Shown here piece after piece: positions 17,694-27,700 of a stretch of 64,000 nt of DNA; position 1 is the first letter of the stretch, and each line of letters opens with the position of its first letter. The notes beneath the pieces were generated by a model. It had not been told where the DNA came from. It made no database searches and was given only the letters and a program-made list of their open reading frames with translations. Made by a program: the position numbers and the translations under genes. This DNA is from Bacteroides sp. 43_108 (GTDB taxonomy: Bacteria; Bacteroidota; Bacteroidia; Bacteroidales; Bacteroidaceae): the NCBI GenBank assembly GCA_001915545.1, contig MNQS01000004.1, positions 1 to 64,000 on the forward strand, written 5' to 3'.

Positions 17694-18503
17694 TCAAATA
17701 GACGCAATGAGTTCTCGGAAGAGCACTGTAAGTTTTGAATGTGCAAGGTCTGCAACCTTCTGAACTTCTTCGTGGTTTACACTGCCTATCACATCACCAT
17801 AACCGATATCAGTTATGACGGACAAGCCGAATACGCGCATACCAGAATGTACAGCAGCTATAACTTCCGGAACGGTCGACATGCCGACTGCATCGGCTCC
17901 CCAAATACGATACATCCTGTACTCTGCCGGAGTTTCGTATGCAGGGCCCTGATCTGCAAGATACACGCCTTGGCGGACTTCTATCCCGTGCTTTTCAGCA
18001 ATATCCAAAGCCTTCTTGACATATTCCGCATCATAGGCATTGTGCATGCTCGGAAATCGCGGACCTATAGGATTGTTCCTGCCTCGCAAAGGACTATCTG
18101 GCATAAAGTTGATGTGGTCGGTTATAATCATCAAATCGCCGACTTTCAACTCCGGATTTACACCTCCAGACGCATTACTTACCAACAGATTGGCAATTCC
18201 TAATCCGGCCAAGACTCTAACAGGAAACGTAACCTCCTGCATGGAATAGCCTTCATAATAGTGGAAACGCCCGTCAAGTGCAATGATATCCGTACCGTCA
18301 ATACGACCGAAAATCATACGTCCCCTGTGACCTTCGACTGTAGACATCGGGAAATTAGGAATTTCCTTATAGTCCATCGAAGCAACAACATCTATCTCTT
18401 TGGTAAATCCGCCAAGTCCAGACCCAAGTACAACAGCAGTTCTAGGACTTATCGGCATCCTTTCTTTTATGAAGGATACTGTTTCTTGAATTTTTTCGAA
18501 CAT
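17694..18503 (-). CDS. punA: Purine-nucleoside phosphorylase (trimeric, inosine/guanosine type)
   Basis: This enzyme splits inosine and guanosine with phosphate in purine salvage. The trimeric-PNP signature VVLGSGLGGF, the phosphate/ribose segment GRFHYYEGY, the purine-site motif VSNASGGVNPELKVGDLM and the GADAVGMSTVPE motif are all present. I use the ATG at 18503 (MFEKIQETVSF), giving 269 residues, the usual length; an upstream ATG at 18542 would lengthen it without homology. Either way its 5' end overlaps the 3' end of lpxK, by 62 bp for the chosen start. Confidence 0.94.
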   Translation of the reverse strand: MFEKIQETVSFIKERMPISPRTAVVLGSGLGGFTKEIDVVASMDYKEIPNFPMSTVEGHRGRMIFGRIDGTDIIALDGRFHYYEGYSMQEVTFPVRVLAGLGIANLLVSNASGGVNPELKVGDLMIITDHINFMPDSPLRGRNNPIGPRFPSMHNAYDAEYVKKALDIAEKHGIEVRQGVYLADQGPAYETPAEYRMYRIWGADAVGMSTVPEVIAAVHSGMRVFGLSVITDIGYGDVIGSVNHEEVQKVADLAHSKLTVLFRELIASI

Positions 18504-19569
18504 AGCCAATAATTCTATCATTAAAATCAGAAGCCTTGCCATTCATAAAATCAACTTCTATCGGAAGGACATAAATGGCATCCATCAGTTCACGACTCAG
18601 TTTTCCATAAGCAGACAAACGGGTTGAGTCCTTTTCTGTGGTAATTATCATCCGTCGTCCTTTAGGAAGAGATTCAAACTCGCGTTCTATAGACGCAATG
18701 TCCTTCTCGGTAAACACATGGTGGTCACTGAAATGCAGAGGATGGAAATCAAAATACTTCTGCATGTCAAACTCCATCTGTTTCGGCGAGCCGATACCGG
18801 TAAGAAGAATAATACCAGTATAATTGCCTTTTACATCAGAAAGCTCCACCTCGCGTTCATGATTATTGAAAAGAGGCTTCAGTTTTCCATATCTGAATGT
18901 AGAGAAATACAGTTTTTGCCAAGGATACAACTCCAGCGAACGTTCGATGCCACGCTGCTCCATAGGTGTAATGGTGTCTGGGCACTTGGTTACGATAACT
19001 ATGTCGGCCCTACGCTTGTTATTTTTCGATTCTCTCAAACGTCCGGCAGGGAGCAATGTGTCGTAGCAAATAAGGCGATGATAGTCCATAAGAAGGATAT
19101 TTATGCCTGGTATAACGTAACGGTGCTGATAGGCATCATCAAGTATGATGACATCGACCGGCGGTTTTACATCTGGCGCCGAAAGCATCTTGATACCATG
19201 GCAGCGATTTTTATCGACTGCCATGTGTATTTCAGGATACTTATGTTTCATCTGGTACGGTTCATCACCAATCATCTCAACAGGAGTATCATTTGAGGCC
19301 AAAAGGAATCCTTTAGACTTCCGTTTGTATCCACGGCTCAGGATTGCCACATGGAAGTCCCGTCTTAGCAACCTTATCAGATACTCCGCATGAGGAGTCT
19401 TGCCTGTACCGCCTACGGTGATATTTCCTACACTTATGACAGGTATTTCGAACGACTCGGAATGCAGAATACCGCAGTCAAACAAGGCGTTTCGCAAGGA
19501 AACACCAAGCCCGTAAAGCCAGGACAACGGAATCAGCCATTCTCTTATTTTTATATGATCTCCCTCCAT
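18442..19569 (-). CDS. lpxK: Tetraacyldisaccharide 4'-kinase
   Basis: LpxK phosphorylates the lipid A disaccharide precursor at the inner-membrane face. The 375-residue product has a membrane-associated N-terminal helix, the P-loop GNITVGGTGKT at residues 48-58, and the motif VIILDDAYQHR, which holds the catalytic Asp pair of the family. The last 62 bp overlap punA in another frame. sppA ends 17 bp upstream, so the two are co-transcribed. The C-terminus past about residue 350 is basic and poorly conserved, which fits an extension over the overlap. Confidence 0.94.
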   Translation of the reverse strand: MEGDHIKIREWLIPLSWLYGLGVSLRNALFDCGILHSESFEIPVISVGNITVGGTGKTPHAEYLIRLLRRDFHVAILSRGYKRKSKGFLLASNDTPVEMIGDEPYQMKHKYPEIHMAVDKNRCHGIKMLSAPDVKPPVDVIILDDAYQHRYVIPGINILLMDYHRLICYDTLLPAGRLRESKNNKRRADIVIVTKCPDTITPMEQRGIERSLELYPWQKLYFSTFRYGKLKPLFNNHEREVELSDVKGNYTGIILLTGIGSPKQMEFDMQKYFDFHPLHFSDHHVFTEKDIASIEREFESLPKGRRMIITTEKDSTRLSAYGKLSRELMDAIYVLPIEVDFMNGKASDFNDRIIGYVRKNSRNSILHKRKDADKS

Positions 19570-19586
19570 TCAGATTTACTGTTTTA

Positions 19587-21362
19587 TTAAAGATTGAACT
19601 TGAAGATGTACGGCATAGAAGCCTCAACAGAGCTCTGTCCAGACAAGCGACGTACAGTCATGAACATATCGTAGTAATCACCGAATGTTTCACGCATCTG
19701 TGCATCGGCATAGGTATCAGTAGAAACTCTGTTCATAAGAACTTCAAAGACGTTCGATTTAGCAGGGTATCTCATAACCGTGCAATCCTCCACTTTCGCC
19801 TTTTTCTTAGCATAGGCAACAGCATCTGCCAGACCACCAAGTTCATCGACAAGTCCTATTTTCTTGGCATGAACACCTGTCCACACGCGACCTTCAGCAA
19901 TAGCCTTTATATCATCCTGTTTCATTTTGCGTCCATCTGCACATCTCTTGGTAAACAATTCGTAGCCACGGTTGACGTATGCCTGAAGCAAGCCCTGTTC
20001 ACCAGTATTCATTGGTCTTGAAATATCGCCGAAGTCAGCATACTTATTAGTCTTGACAGTTTGGAAATGTACGCCAAGCTTGTTGTTAATAAGTTCACTT
20101 GCATCAGGGAATGTTCCGAATATACCTATTGAGCCAGTCAATGTTGTCGGCTCGGCAAATATACGATCTGCGGCACAAGAGATATAATATCCACCAGAAG
20201 CGGCCATACCTCCCATAGAAACGACAACTGGCTTCTTTTCTTTCATCTTTACTATTTCATGCCATATCTGCTCTGAAGCAAAAGCACTTCCACCGCCTGA
20301 GTTCACACGCAGAACAACAGCCTTTACAGATTCATCATCAGTAAGTTTCTGAAGATCCTTAATAACCTTAGACGCAGCTATTTCACTTGTAGAATATCCA
20401 GAAGGACGATCAATGATGTTTCCATAAGCATAATAAACAGCAACTATATCTCCGCTGATATTCTTAGGTGAGTTCTTAACAACATTGGCCATTTCAGCAA
20501 GTGTCACTTTCTTATATTCACGTCCGTCATCCAACTTCATCATGTTGGAAATAACTCTTGGAACATCGTCTGAATAAGTAACCTTATCAACCAATCCTGA
20601 CTTAAGATACATGTCAGCCGAGCTGAAGCACAACGCTGTGTCAGCCAACTGATTGAGAACTTCTGCCTTAAGTTTGCGCGACTTGCTTACATCGTCAAGC
20701 ATTTCCTTCCATATTTCGCCAGAAAATACTGTTATCTGCTCCCTGTTAGCCTCACTCATTTCGTTCAGGATATAAGGTTCAACAGCTGATTTATAGGTTC
20801 CGACCTTGAATATCTGCATCTTAACACCTACCTTGTCGAGAAGTTCCTTAAAATATACAGTCTGCATAGCCAATCCTTTCCAATCAAGCATACCCTGCGG
20901 ATTTATCAAAACAGAATCGGCAACACTGCACAAATAATATGCTCCCTGAGTGTATGAATCAGCATAAGAAACTACAAACTTACCGCTTTTACGGAAGTCC
21001 TCCAATGCATTTCTTATTTCCTCAAGCATTGCAGGCGATGCACCAGCAAGCGCCCCACCCTGCATATATATACCTTTTATGTTCTGTTCTTTTTTAGCTT
21101 TGTCAATGGCCTGAAGCACATCGTCAAGTCCGATAGTCTGATTCTCAGAACTTGAGAACAAACCTGCAAACGGATCATCGTCTGAACGCTCAACCAATGT
21201 ACCGTTCAAATCCAGAATCAGCACAGAATTCTCAGCAACCTTGAAATTTGCAGATGTCGATGATACTCCAAGGAGAGTCACAACAGAAACTACAGAAAAG
21301 AACAAACCCAAGATTACCATACCAGTAATGGTAGCCAGTACGTATTTCAAAAACTGTTTCAT
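19587..21362 (-). CDS. sppA: Signal peptide peptidase SppA, 67K type
   Basis: SppA degrades cleaved signal peptides at the outer face of the inner membrane. The 591-residue product has one N-terminal membrane helix (about 8-32) and two tandem Clp-like halves, as in the long E. coli form. The catalytic dyad is split between halves: K191 in KVGTYKSAVEPY and S389 in MAASGGYY, with the spacing of the E. coli K209/S409 pair. It heads the run sppA-lpxK-punA-thiL. Confidence 0.95.
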   Translation of the reverse strand: MKQFLKYVLATITGMVILGLFFSVVSVVTLLGVSSTSANFKVAENSVLILDLNGTLVERSDDDPFAGLFSSSENQTIGLDDVLQAIDKAKKEQNIKGIYMQGGALAGASPAMLEEIRNALEDFRKSGKFVVSYADSYTQGAYYLCSVADSVLINPQGMLDWKGLAMQTVYFKELLDKVGVKMQIFKVGTYKSAVEPYILNEMSEANREQITVFSGEIWKEMLDDVSKSRKLKAEVLNQLADTALCFSSADMYLKSGLVDKVTYSDDVPRVISNMMKLDDGREYKKVTLAEMANVVKNSPKNISGDIVAVYYAYGNIIDRPSGYSTSEIAASKVIKDLQKLTDDESVKAVVLRVNSGGGSAFASEQIWHEIVKMKEKKPVVVSMGGMAASGGYYISCAADRIFAEPTTLTGSIGIFGTFPDASELINNKLGVHFQTVKTNKYADFGDISRPMNTGEQGLLQAYVNRGYELFTKRCADGRKMKQDDIKAIAEGRVWTGVHAKKIGLVDELGGLADAVAYAKKKAKVEDCTVMRYPAKSNVFEVLMNRVSTDTYADAQMRETFGDYYDMFMTVRRLSGQSSVEASMPYIFKFNL

Positions 21363-21388
21363 AGAAAATATAGTTTATATAAGCTTAC

Positions 21389-21449
21389 AAAAAAGCCCGC
21401 ATACACTTATCTTCAGACAAATTTAATGACCAAAGATGTATAAACGGGC
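21389..21449 (-). terminator. Terminator of the GH105 gene
   Basis: On the minus strand GCCCG (21445-21449) and the adjoining TATACA pair with TGTAT-G-CGGGC (21395 and up), with a small bulge, followed by six T. The loop region contains TAAATTTG (21418-21425), a possible -7 box for sppA, but no -33 box at the right distance. Confidence 0.55.
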
Positions 21450-21460
21450 GTTTTATGAAT

Positions 21461-22600
21461 TTATTTATTCAGATATTTAACGTATTCACAAGCAGCCAAC
21501 AGCCATGCTCCAGTTCCGAAAGGAGCCTGCGACTTGGCATCAACTTTCTTTGTTGGATCCGGTTTCTCGCCGATAGGCTGAACATATCCGATACTTCCAT
21601 CGTCCTGAAGAGCCACCTTTGTAAGATAATTCCAAGCCTTATCGATAACAGGCTTATACTGTTTCTCTTTCAGAATTCCATTGTTCACGCCCCAAAGCAA
21701 ACCGTATGTAAAGAAAGCTGTACCGCTGGTTTCTGGTCCTGGAGCATCGTCCTCGCAAAGCATTGAGCGACTCCAATATCCTTCTTCCTGCTGGCACCTT
21801 GCCACACCTTCCGCAAGTTTCTTGAAACGGTCTATATAGAATTTTCTGTATTCGCTCTTCTTCGGCAAATCAGTCAGAACTTTTGCCAATCCTGCCAAAA
21901 CCCATCCGTCGCCACGTGCCCAGAAGCTCTTGCCTCCGTTGCATGCAGTCTTGACCTTTGGATAAATATACTTGGCGTCTCTGTAATACAACTGGTCTTC
22001 TGTATCGAAAAGCAGACTGTCTGTCCAAACAAAACACTCGTACTGTTTCTTAAGAAGTTTCTCGTCGCCAGTAATCTTGTACAATTTTGTAAAAATAGGG
22101 AAACCCATATATAGAGCATCAGACCACCACCAGAAGTCACAAGCATCCATATTAGCCTGATATTCCATTACTTCCTTTGTACGCTTGATCTTGTAATCCT
22201 GAGGATCGATATTGTACAAATCCATGTATACCTGAAAACAGATCTGCCAGTCAGCAAACAGAACGAAATCCTGTCCTTCGCCGTAAGTCTTGTATCTCCA
22301 TTTTGCAGGATCAGGATTGTTAGCTCCCATCCACTTGTTGTGTTCAGCCCATTTGATAGAGTAATCCAGATATTCCTGCTTCTTTGTCAGGTCGTATGCG
22401 GCCATATTTCCTGTATAATAAGCGGCATTGTCCCAAAAAGCACGGCACTCAGTGCTGCGTGTTGATTGCCAATAATCATTGACCTTTTCAATCATAGCTA
22501 CAGTCTGGTCTACCTGCTCCTGATTTGCAGGCTTTTTCTTTGCTTCTGCATTCTGAGCCAGAAGAGCGGCTCCCAGAAGAATAGTCGTCAGAATTTTCAT
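21461..22600 (-). CDS. GH105 unsaturated (rhamno)galacturonyl hydrolase
   Basis: GH105 enzymes remove the unsaturated uronic acid left at the non-reducing end of pectin or related fragments after lyase action. The 379-residue product has a signal peptide (residues 1-20, ending NAEA), so it is periplasmic. The (alpha/alpha)6 barrel features include DFWWWSDALYMG, which holds the family's catalytic Asp region, and FWARGDGWVLAGLA. No other pectin genes are nearby, so it appears as a lone enzyme rather than part of a polysaccharide utilisation locus. The exact sugar linkage cannot be read from sequence. Confidence 0.85.
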   Translation of the reverse strand: MKILTTILLGAALLAQNAEAKKKPANQEQVDQTVAMIEKVNDYWQSTRSTECRAFWDNAAYYTGNMAAYDLTKKQEYLDYSIKWAEHNKWMGANNPDPAKWRYKTYGEGQDFVLFADWQICFQVYMDLYNIDPQDYKIKRTKEVMEYQANMDACDFWWWSDALYMGFPIFTKLYKITGDEKLLKKQYECFVWTDSLLFDTEDQLYYRDAKYIYPKVKTACNGGKSFWARGDGWVLAGLAKVLTDLPKKSEYRKFYIDRFKKLAEGVARCQQEEGYWSRSMLCEDDAPGPETSGTAFFTYGLLWGVNNGILKEKQYKPVIDKAWNYLTKVALQDDGSIGYVQPIGEKPDPTKKVDAKSQAPFGTGAWLLAACEYVKYLNK

Positions 22601-22720
22601 GAATGTAATAAATTATTTTATAGTTAACAATATTCATGCATTATACGTGCAAATATGCAAAATATTTATGAATTAGTCAGAAAGTATTCCGCAATTAATT
22701 CGTTGCACCGACAAAAAAGC

Positions 22721-22758
22721 AAAAAAGGGAACACAGAGCAAAAGCCCCATGTTCCCCT
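22721..22758 (-). terminator. Terminator of the ispF gene run
   Basis: The stem GGGAACA with TGTTCCC (22727-22733 with 22750-22756) is followed on the minus strand by six T. It lies 40 bp past the ispF stop. Confidence 0.75.
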
Positions 22759-22796
22759 TATCTGCATCACATCAACAGCATAAAGCCGCAACGTCA

Positions 22797-23276
22797 TCAT
22801 TTCTTCTCTATCAAAGCCACAGCGTATGCACTTATACCTTCCTCACGTCCGGTAAAGCCAAGCTTTTCAGTTGTAGTAGCCTTTATTGATATGTCATCCT
22901 CATCTATGCCCATGACACCTGCGAGCACCTTTTTCATCTCTGGTATATGAGGATTCATCTTAGGTCTTTCCGCACATATAGTAGCATCTATATTACCGAC
23001 CTCATAACCTTTTCCGGCAAGAAGCTCCACAGTTTTTGCAAGCAGAATCTTACTGTCTATATTGTGAAATTCTTCCTTGTTGTCAGGAAAGTGAAAGCCT
23101 ATATCGCGCATATTAGCGGCACCAAGCAAAGCATCACATATTGCATGAATGAGTACATCTGCATCGCTGTGTCCAAGCAGTCCCATTTCGTGCTCAAGCT
23201 TTACACCACCCATCCACAGATCTCGACCTTCAACAAGTCGGTGTACATCAAAACCGAAACCTACTCTTATCTTCAT
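22797..23276 (-). CDS. ispF: 2-C-methyl-D-erythritol 2,4-cyclodiphosphate synthase
   Basis: IspF cyclises CDP-ME 2-phosphate, a later step of the pathway begun by DXP synthase and dxr (4790 in this window). The 159-residue product starts MKIRVGFGFDVH, where D10 and H12 are zinc ligands, and has GHSDADVL, which holds the third zinc ligand. It ends with the KATTTEKLGFTGREEGISA family motif. An in-frame ATG two codons earlier (23282) is possible. porV ends 36 bp upstream on the same strand. Confidence 0.95.
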   Translation of the reverse strand: MKIRVGFGFDVHRLVEGRDLWMGGVKLEHEMGLLGHSDADVLIHAICDALLGAANMRDIGFHFPDNKEEFHNIDSKILLAKTVELLAGKGYEVGNIDATICAERPKMNPHIPEMKKVLAGVMGIDEDDISIKATTTEKLGFTGREEGISAYAVALIEKK

Positions 23277-23312
23277 AATCAATTTTCCTTTTTATTTTAC
23301 AACATGCAGAGA

Positions 23313-24521
23313 TTACCTGCGTCTACCGCCAAAAAGATCCTTTATACCGTCCATATCAAACGCAAGAGAGAATCTCAGGGTCTGGTCCAAAGGATTGCTC
23401 TGTGCCGTTGAAATCACGTAACCGGCATCGATTGAGAAGACATTCATCTTGAAACCGGCACCAATAGTGAAATACTGTCTGTTACCCTTGTTTGGACTTT
23501 CGTAGTGGTAACCGCCACGCACGAAGAACTGATTGTTGTACGAATACTCCATACCGACACTCCACTGTATTTCCTGCATTTCCTCCTTGAAACCTCCCGG
23601 CGCATCACTGAATGACTTGAATATACCAGAAATCGGAGAAACATTATAGTATCCCTCATCCTGAAGCCATGCCGAATAACCAGAATAATCATCTTCATCA
23701 GCACCGGTTTCTTTTATATACTGTTCCATCGTCGGACGTGTAGGAACAAGCAGCTTGTTTGCATCTGCAGCAATGGTCAGAGTGTTATACTCGTCTAGAG
23801 GTATCATAAGCGAAGCACCGATACGCAGATTTGTCGGAATGAACTCGCTTGTATTACCGTCGTCATAAGAAATCTTACTTCCTATATTGCTAATATTGAC
23901 ACCCCATCCCAACTGGCACTCTCTGTACCCCATATTTATGTAGCCGTTATGATACAGCGCTACGTCTGCGGCAAAAGCCGAACCTGGAGATGTCTCATCG
24001 TCCAACTTATAAGCCAAATCCGAATATATGAATCGCAGAGCAACCGCAGCAGAAAATGTTTCGCTCAGCATTCTCGAATAAGCAAGGTCAACAGCCATTT
24101 CATACGGACGAATGGTTGTAGACTCATCGGCAATAACCTCACCTAGCGAGAAATAGCGGAGAGAAGCACTCAACGCATCATAATTGCCCAAACGATAATA
24201 TCCTGTAATATTTGCAAGGTCGATATCGTTTACCAACTGTCTAAGCCACGGAGTATAGTTGAGCGACACACCCGCACGACTTATACAAAAAGGATACTTT
24301 GCAGGGTTCCAATACTGTGAGTTGACATCAGGATCTGTAGCAGCACCGACGTCACCAAGACCACCGGCACGGGCATCCGGTGCCACAGCAAGCGATGTCA
24401 CACCATAATACACAGGGTTGAACTGATTCTTGACATCCTGGGCTTTCATCTGGGCCACAATCGATGACAACAGAAGTACTGATATCGAAATCTTTTTCAT
24501 CTTATTATTGCAATTTTTCAT
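23313..24521 (-). CDS. porV: Type IX secretion system outer-membrane protein PorV (LptO)
   Basis: PorV is a 14-stranded outer-membrane barrel of the FadL type. It shuttles cargo from the SprA translocon to the PorU sortase. The 402-residue product has a signal peptide ending KAQD, followed by the family signature TSLAVAPDARAGGLGDVGAATDPD and the SQYWNPAKYPF motif; the rest is barrel-like with a C-terminal aromatic strand. An ATG at 24500 (MKKISISVLL) is a good alternative start. It lies downstream of porU on the same strand, the classic porU-porV order of Bacteroidetes. Confidence 0.93.
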   Translation of the reverse strand: MKNCNNKMKKISISVLLLSSIVAQMKAQDVKNQFNPVYYGVTSLAVAPDARAGGLGDVGAATDPDVNSQYWNPAKYPFCISRAGVSLNYTPWLRQLVNDIDLANITGYYRLGNYDALSASLRYFSLGEVIADESTTIRPYEMAVDLAYSRMLSETFSAAVALRFIYSDLAYKLDDETSPGSAFAADVALYHNGYINMGYRECQLGWGVNISNIGSKISYDDGNTSEFIPTNLRIGASLMIPLDEYNTLTIAADANKLLVPTRPTMEQYIKETGADEDDYSGYSAWLQDEGYYNVSPISGIFKSFSDAPGGFKEEMQEIQWSVGMEYSYNNQFFVRGGYHYESPNKGNRQYFTIGAGFKMNVFSIDAGYVISTAQSNPLDQTLRFSLAFDMDGIKDLFGGRRR

Positions 24522-24701
24522 TTTTCTTTTGTTTGTCGTGCAACGTTTCGTGTCCGTTCATCATGCACTCTTATATTATACATTCATATGTATTTCATTC
24601 GCCGTTGCAATCAATAGGCAAGGCATATATTCTATATAACAGAAAACTTAACTTTTTATTGTAGGAACTCCCTATTAATTGTTGTTCTGTCATCTATACT
24701 C

Positions 24702-27700
24702 TCATTTCAGCACTATAACTTTTCGTGCCTTGGTGGCCTCGGTTCCGTCGGATGTGGATATTCGTGCACGGCATATATATATGCCAGGCTGAATGTCGCA
24801 TCCTGTAGATTGCAGATTCCATGTGAACTTATATTCATTTGAGTCACTGCTACCGCTCTCACTTACCGTCCACACCTTACGTCCAGCCGTATCGTACACA
24901 TCCACAGCCACATTGAGCAGGCTCTGCGGTCTGTTGTTGACAATAGTAAACGTTGCAGATTCCCTTATAGGACTCGTACAATTGAAATCGAATATAGTAG
25001 GTTTCTGCCCTTTCTCCACATAGAATTCAATTTCCTTTACAGACGATTTGTTCATTATGTCCCAGGCACGGAACAAAAGAGTATGCTTTCCTTCCTCGAG
25101 TTCGGGTATACTGAAAGACACATGTCCCTTGGTATAATCACCGACCTCCGGTACATAATAGCTGTTCAGAGTATATGTCATAGACTCATTATTGTCTATT
25201 ATCGCAACAATATCATGACCTACACCGCTTCCAGTTGTATTTATACCGTTTTCATCCGACAACGAAGCATACAGCAACGGAGTTTCATTAACCTTATCGC
25301 CTGAGACGAAACTGTCTGAATTCAGATAAAGTACAATCTCCGGACCTTCATTCTCATCAGGATTACTGATATCGTCGCTTGTGCCACCGACAATGAAATT
25401 CTCATAGTGTCCGTTAGCTTCAATAGTCTTGTCATTGTTGACGGCATACAGGCTCAAAAGGCCGTTTTCGTATGAATAGTTTATATCCAACGAAACAGGG
25501 AAACTGAACGTAAATCGTCCGTTCTTCACCGAATCAGCACCGGAATAAAGCGTATTTGTACGATCATAGAAAACAAAAGGCTCCTCAGCACCGGCGTTAT
25601 TGCGACAAGTTATTTCTTCAAGGTTATCAAAAACAGAAGGCGAAACAGTTCCATTGAAATCTTCTACAACATTACCGTTGCCGTCTTCTATATGTCCTTT
25701 TACTGTCACTATGCTTCCAGCACTTACAGTCGTTGCATCGCCATCGGCTTCTGCACCGTTGAATTCGTCCACTACAACCTTGTACGTCGGAGCGACAAGT
25801 GTCAGGGCTGGATCACCGAGAAGCACAAAATGGAACTTATTTTCCGTAACGTCGCTCATAGATGCACTTTCTGAAGTTACCAGACTGCATTTAGAAAGGC
25901 GCAGTGCATCGCCCAAAGAATACCTCTTTCCGTTTTCATCTGTACCGAGCACATATCTCATAAACCACTTGTTGATTTTACGGTTGTAAGAAGAGAATAC
26001 CGTTCTGGTCGTCGTAAGCAAAGCTATTGCTGCTCCATCAGCATTCAGCAAAGCAGCCTCACCGATATTTTCTTCGTTCATGTCAAATGGAGATATGTCA
26101 CACGATGCAGTAATCCACAAAGGCAGACGTGTTGAACGAAAGGCCTTGAAATCTGGAACCATAAGCACTTTCTCATGAGATATACTGTAAGCGGCTCCAT
26201 GACCAGTATAATTCATTATCAGGGCACCGTCGCGCATCTGCTGCTCTATGTCTTTCGTTGCATCAGGATACGATTTTCCGCTTGACGAGACCTCCAGGCT
26301 GTAAGTATCCCAATATATCTTGCGAATGTTATAATCCGGATACAAGCCTTGCGTCTGATTAGCAATAGTGTCGGCATCTTCCATGTGAAGGTTGTCATCA
26401 CCGTCGTCGCCCAAAATACAGATAGTATTTTTCCACGCACCCGCTTCATCATTGCTTATGTATGCCTCTATCTTATCTACGACATCTTTTGCAGAAGAAG
26501 AATTTGAAGCAGTAATGCGTCCGATGCCGATATCCAGTTTGTCCCTTTTCAAGGAAGAACCTTCCGCGTCATCAAGAAAACCGAAATAATCATCCAGAAT
26601 ATAGCTGTATGTCTGACTGACCGAGTTGTCCGATTCGTATGCCAGCAAATAATCTTCCTGCGAAGCATTAGCCATTGCAGATGTTATCATTCTGTTATCC
26701 CAGACGCACGGTCCTAACAGCAAGAGATAACGAGGCATATCAGCTTCTGTAGAAGCCTTGTCGTAGAGCATTTTCATGAAACGCCTGTATGCAGTGGCAT
26801 CAGGAGTACCGGAAGAAAACTCATTGTAGATTTTATCGGCTGAAACAACCAGACAGTTCAAGCCATCCTTCTCCTTATGCAGTTCCGCAAGCCTATTGGC
26901 CTGTGCCGTGAGTTTTCCGCTTTCAGGCACAATAATCACGTAATTTATGCCCGACAGCGAATGCAGATCCTGATTCTCTATTTCGCCTATGATTTCAGGC
27001 GAAGGAAAAGTCTTATCAGTATTTACTGCAACAAATTCATCAGTCAACGAAACATCAGTCAATACCCTATATACACCATCCTCCAAAGTGCCTGGAATCT
27101 CAGAAACATCCCCTTGCGATGGTATACGCCAAACCTTGGTAGATGAACCAGCATCCGAAATTCGGAAATCGGTATAACCATCATTCACGGTTCTGAATTG
27201 CAGCCAATTATCCGTAATTTCAAGTTTTCGCGGATAACTGATTCTTATGTAATCCAAACGTCCTGATATACCGTAACTTCTGTTATGCGTCAATGTCAAT
27301 GTCGGATTCTCTGTCAATCCCTCGCTCCATGTAAAAGTTCTGCTTGCAACTGTTGCATTATCATACGTTCCGCGCACTCCAATAGACATTGTACCCAAAC
27401 TGGAATCATCTATACTTACCGACAAAGTTGTGCCACCTGAAGAACTTGGCGCATTGGCAGAAAATGAAACCGTAACACTAGCCGTTCCCTCGGTAATACC
27501 TGGAAGATTCATCTGATATTTTCTGGAATTGCCGTTTGCATAATCATAATCTTCAAAAAAAGTACGTCCGCTGTGCATCCAGCTGTACCCGTCTTTCTCA
27601 TACAAGACATGATCATAGAAAGCAGACGTAATGGTTCCTTCTGCCGGATGCTCTGTTTCTTGAACGAACGACAAAGGTTCATCATCACCGCTGTCTGTAA

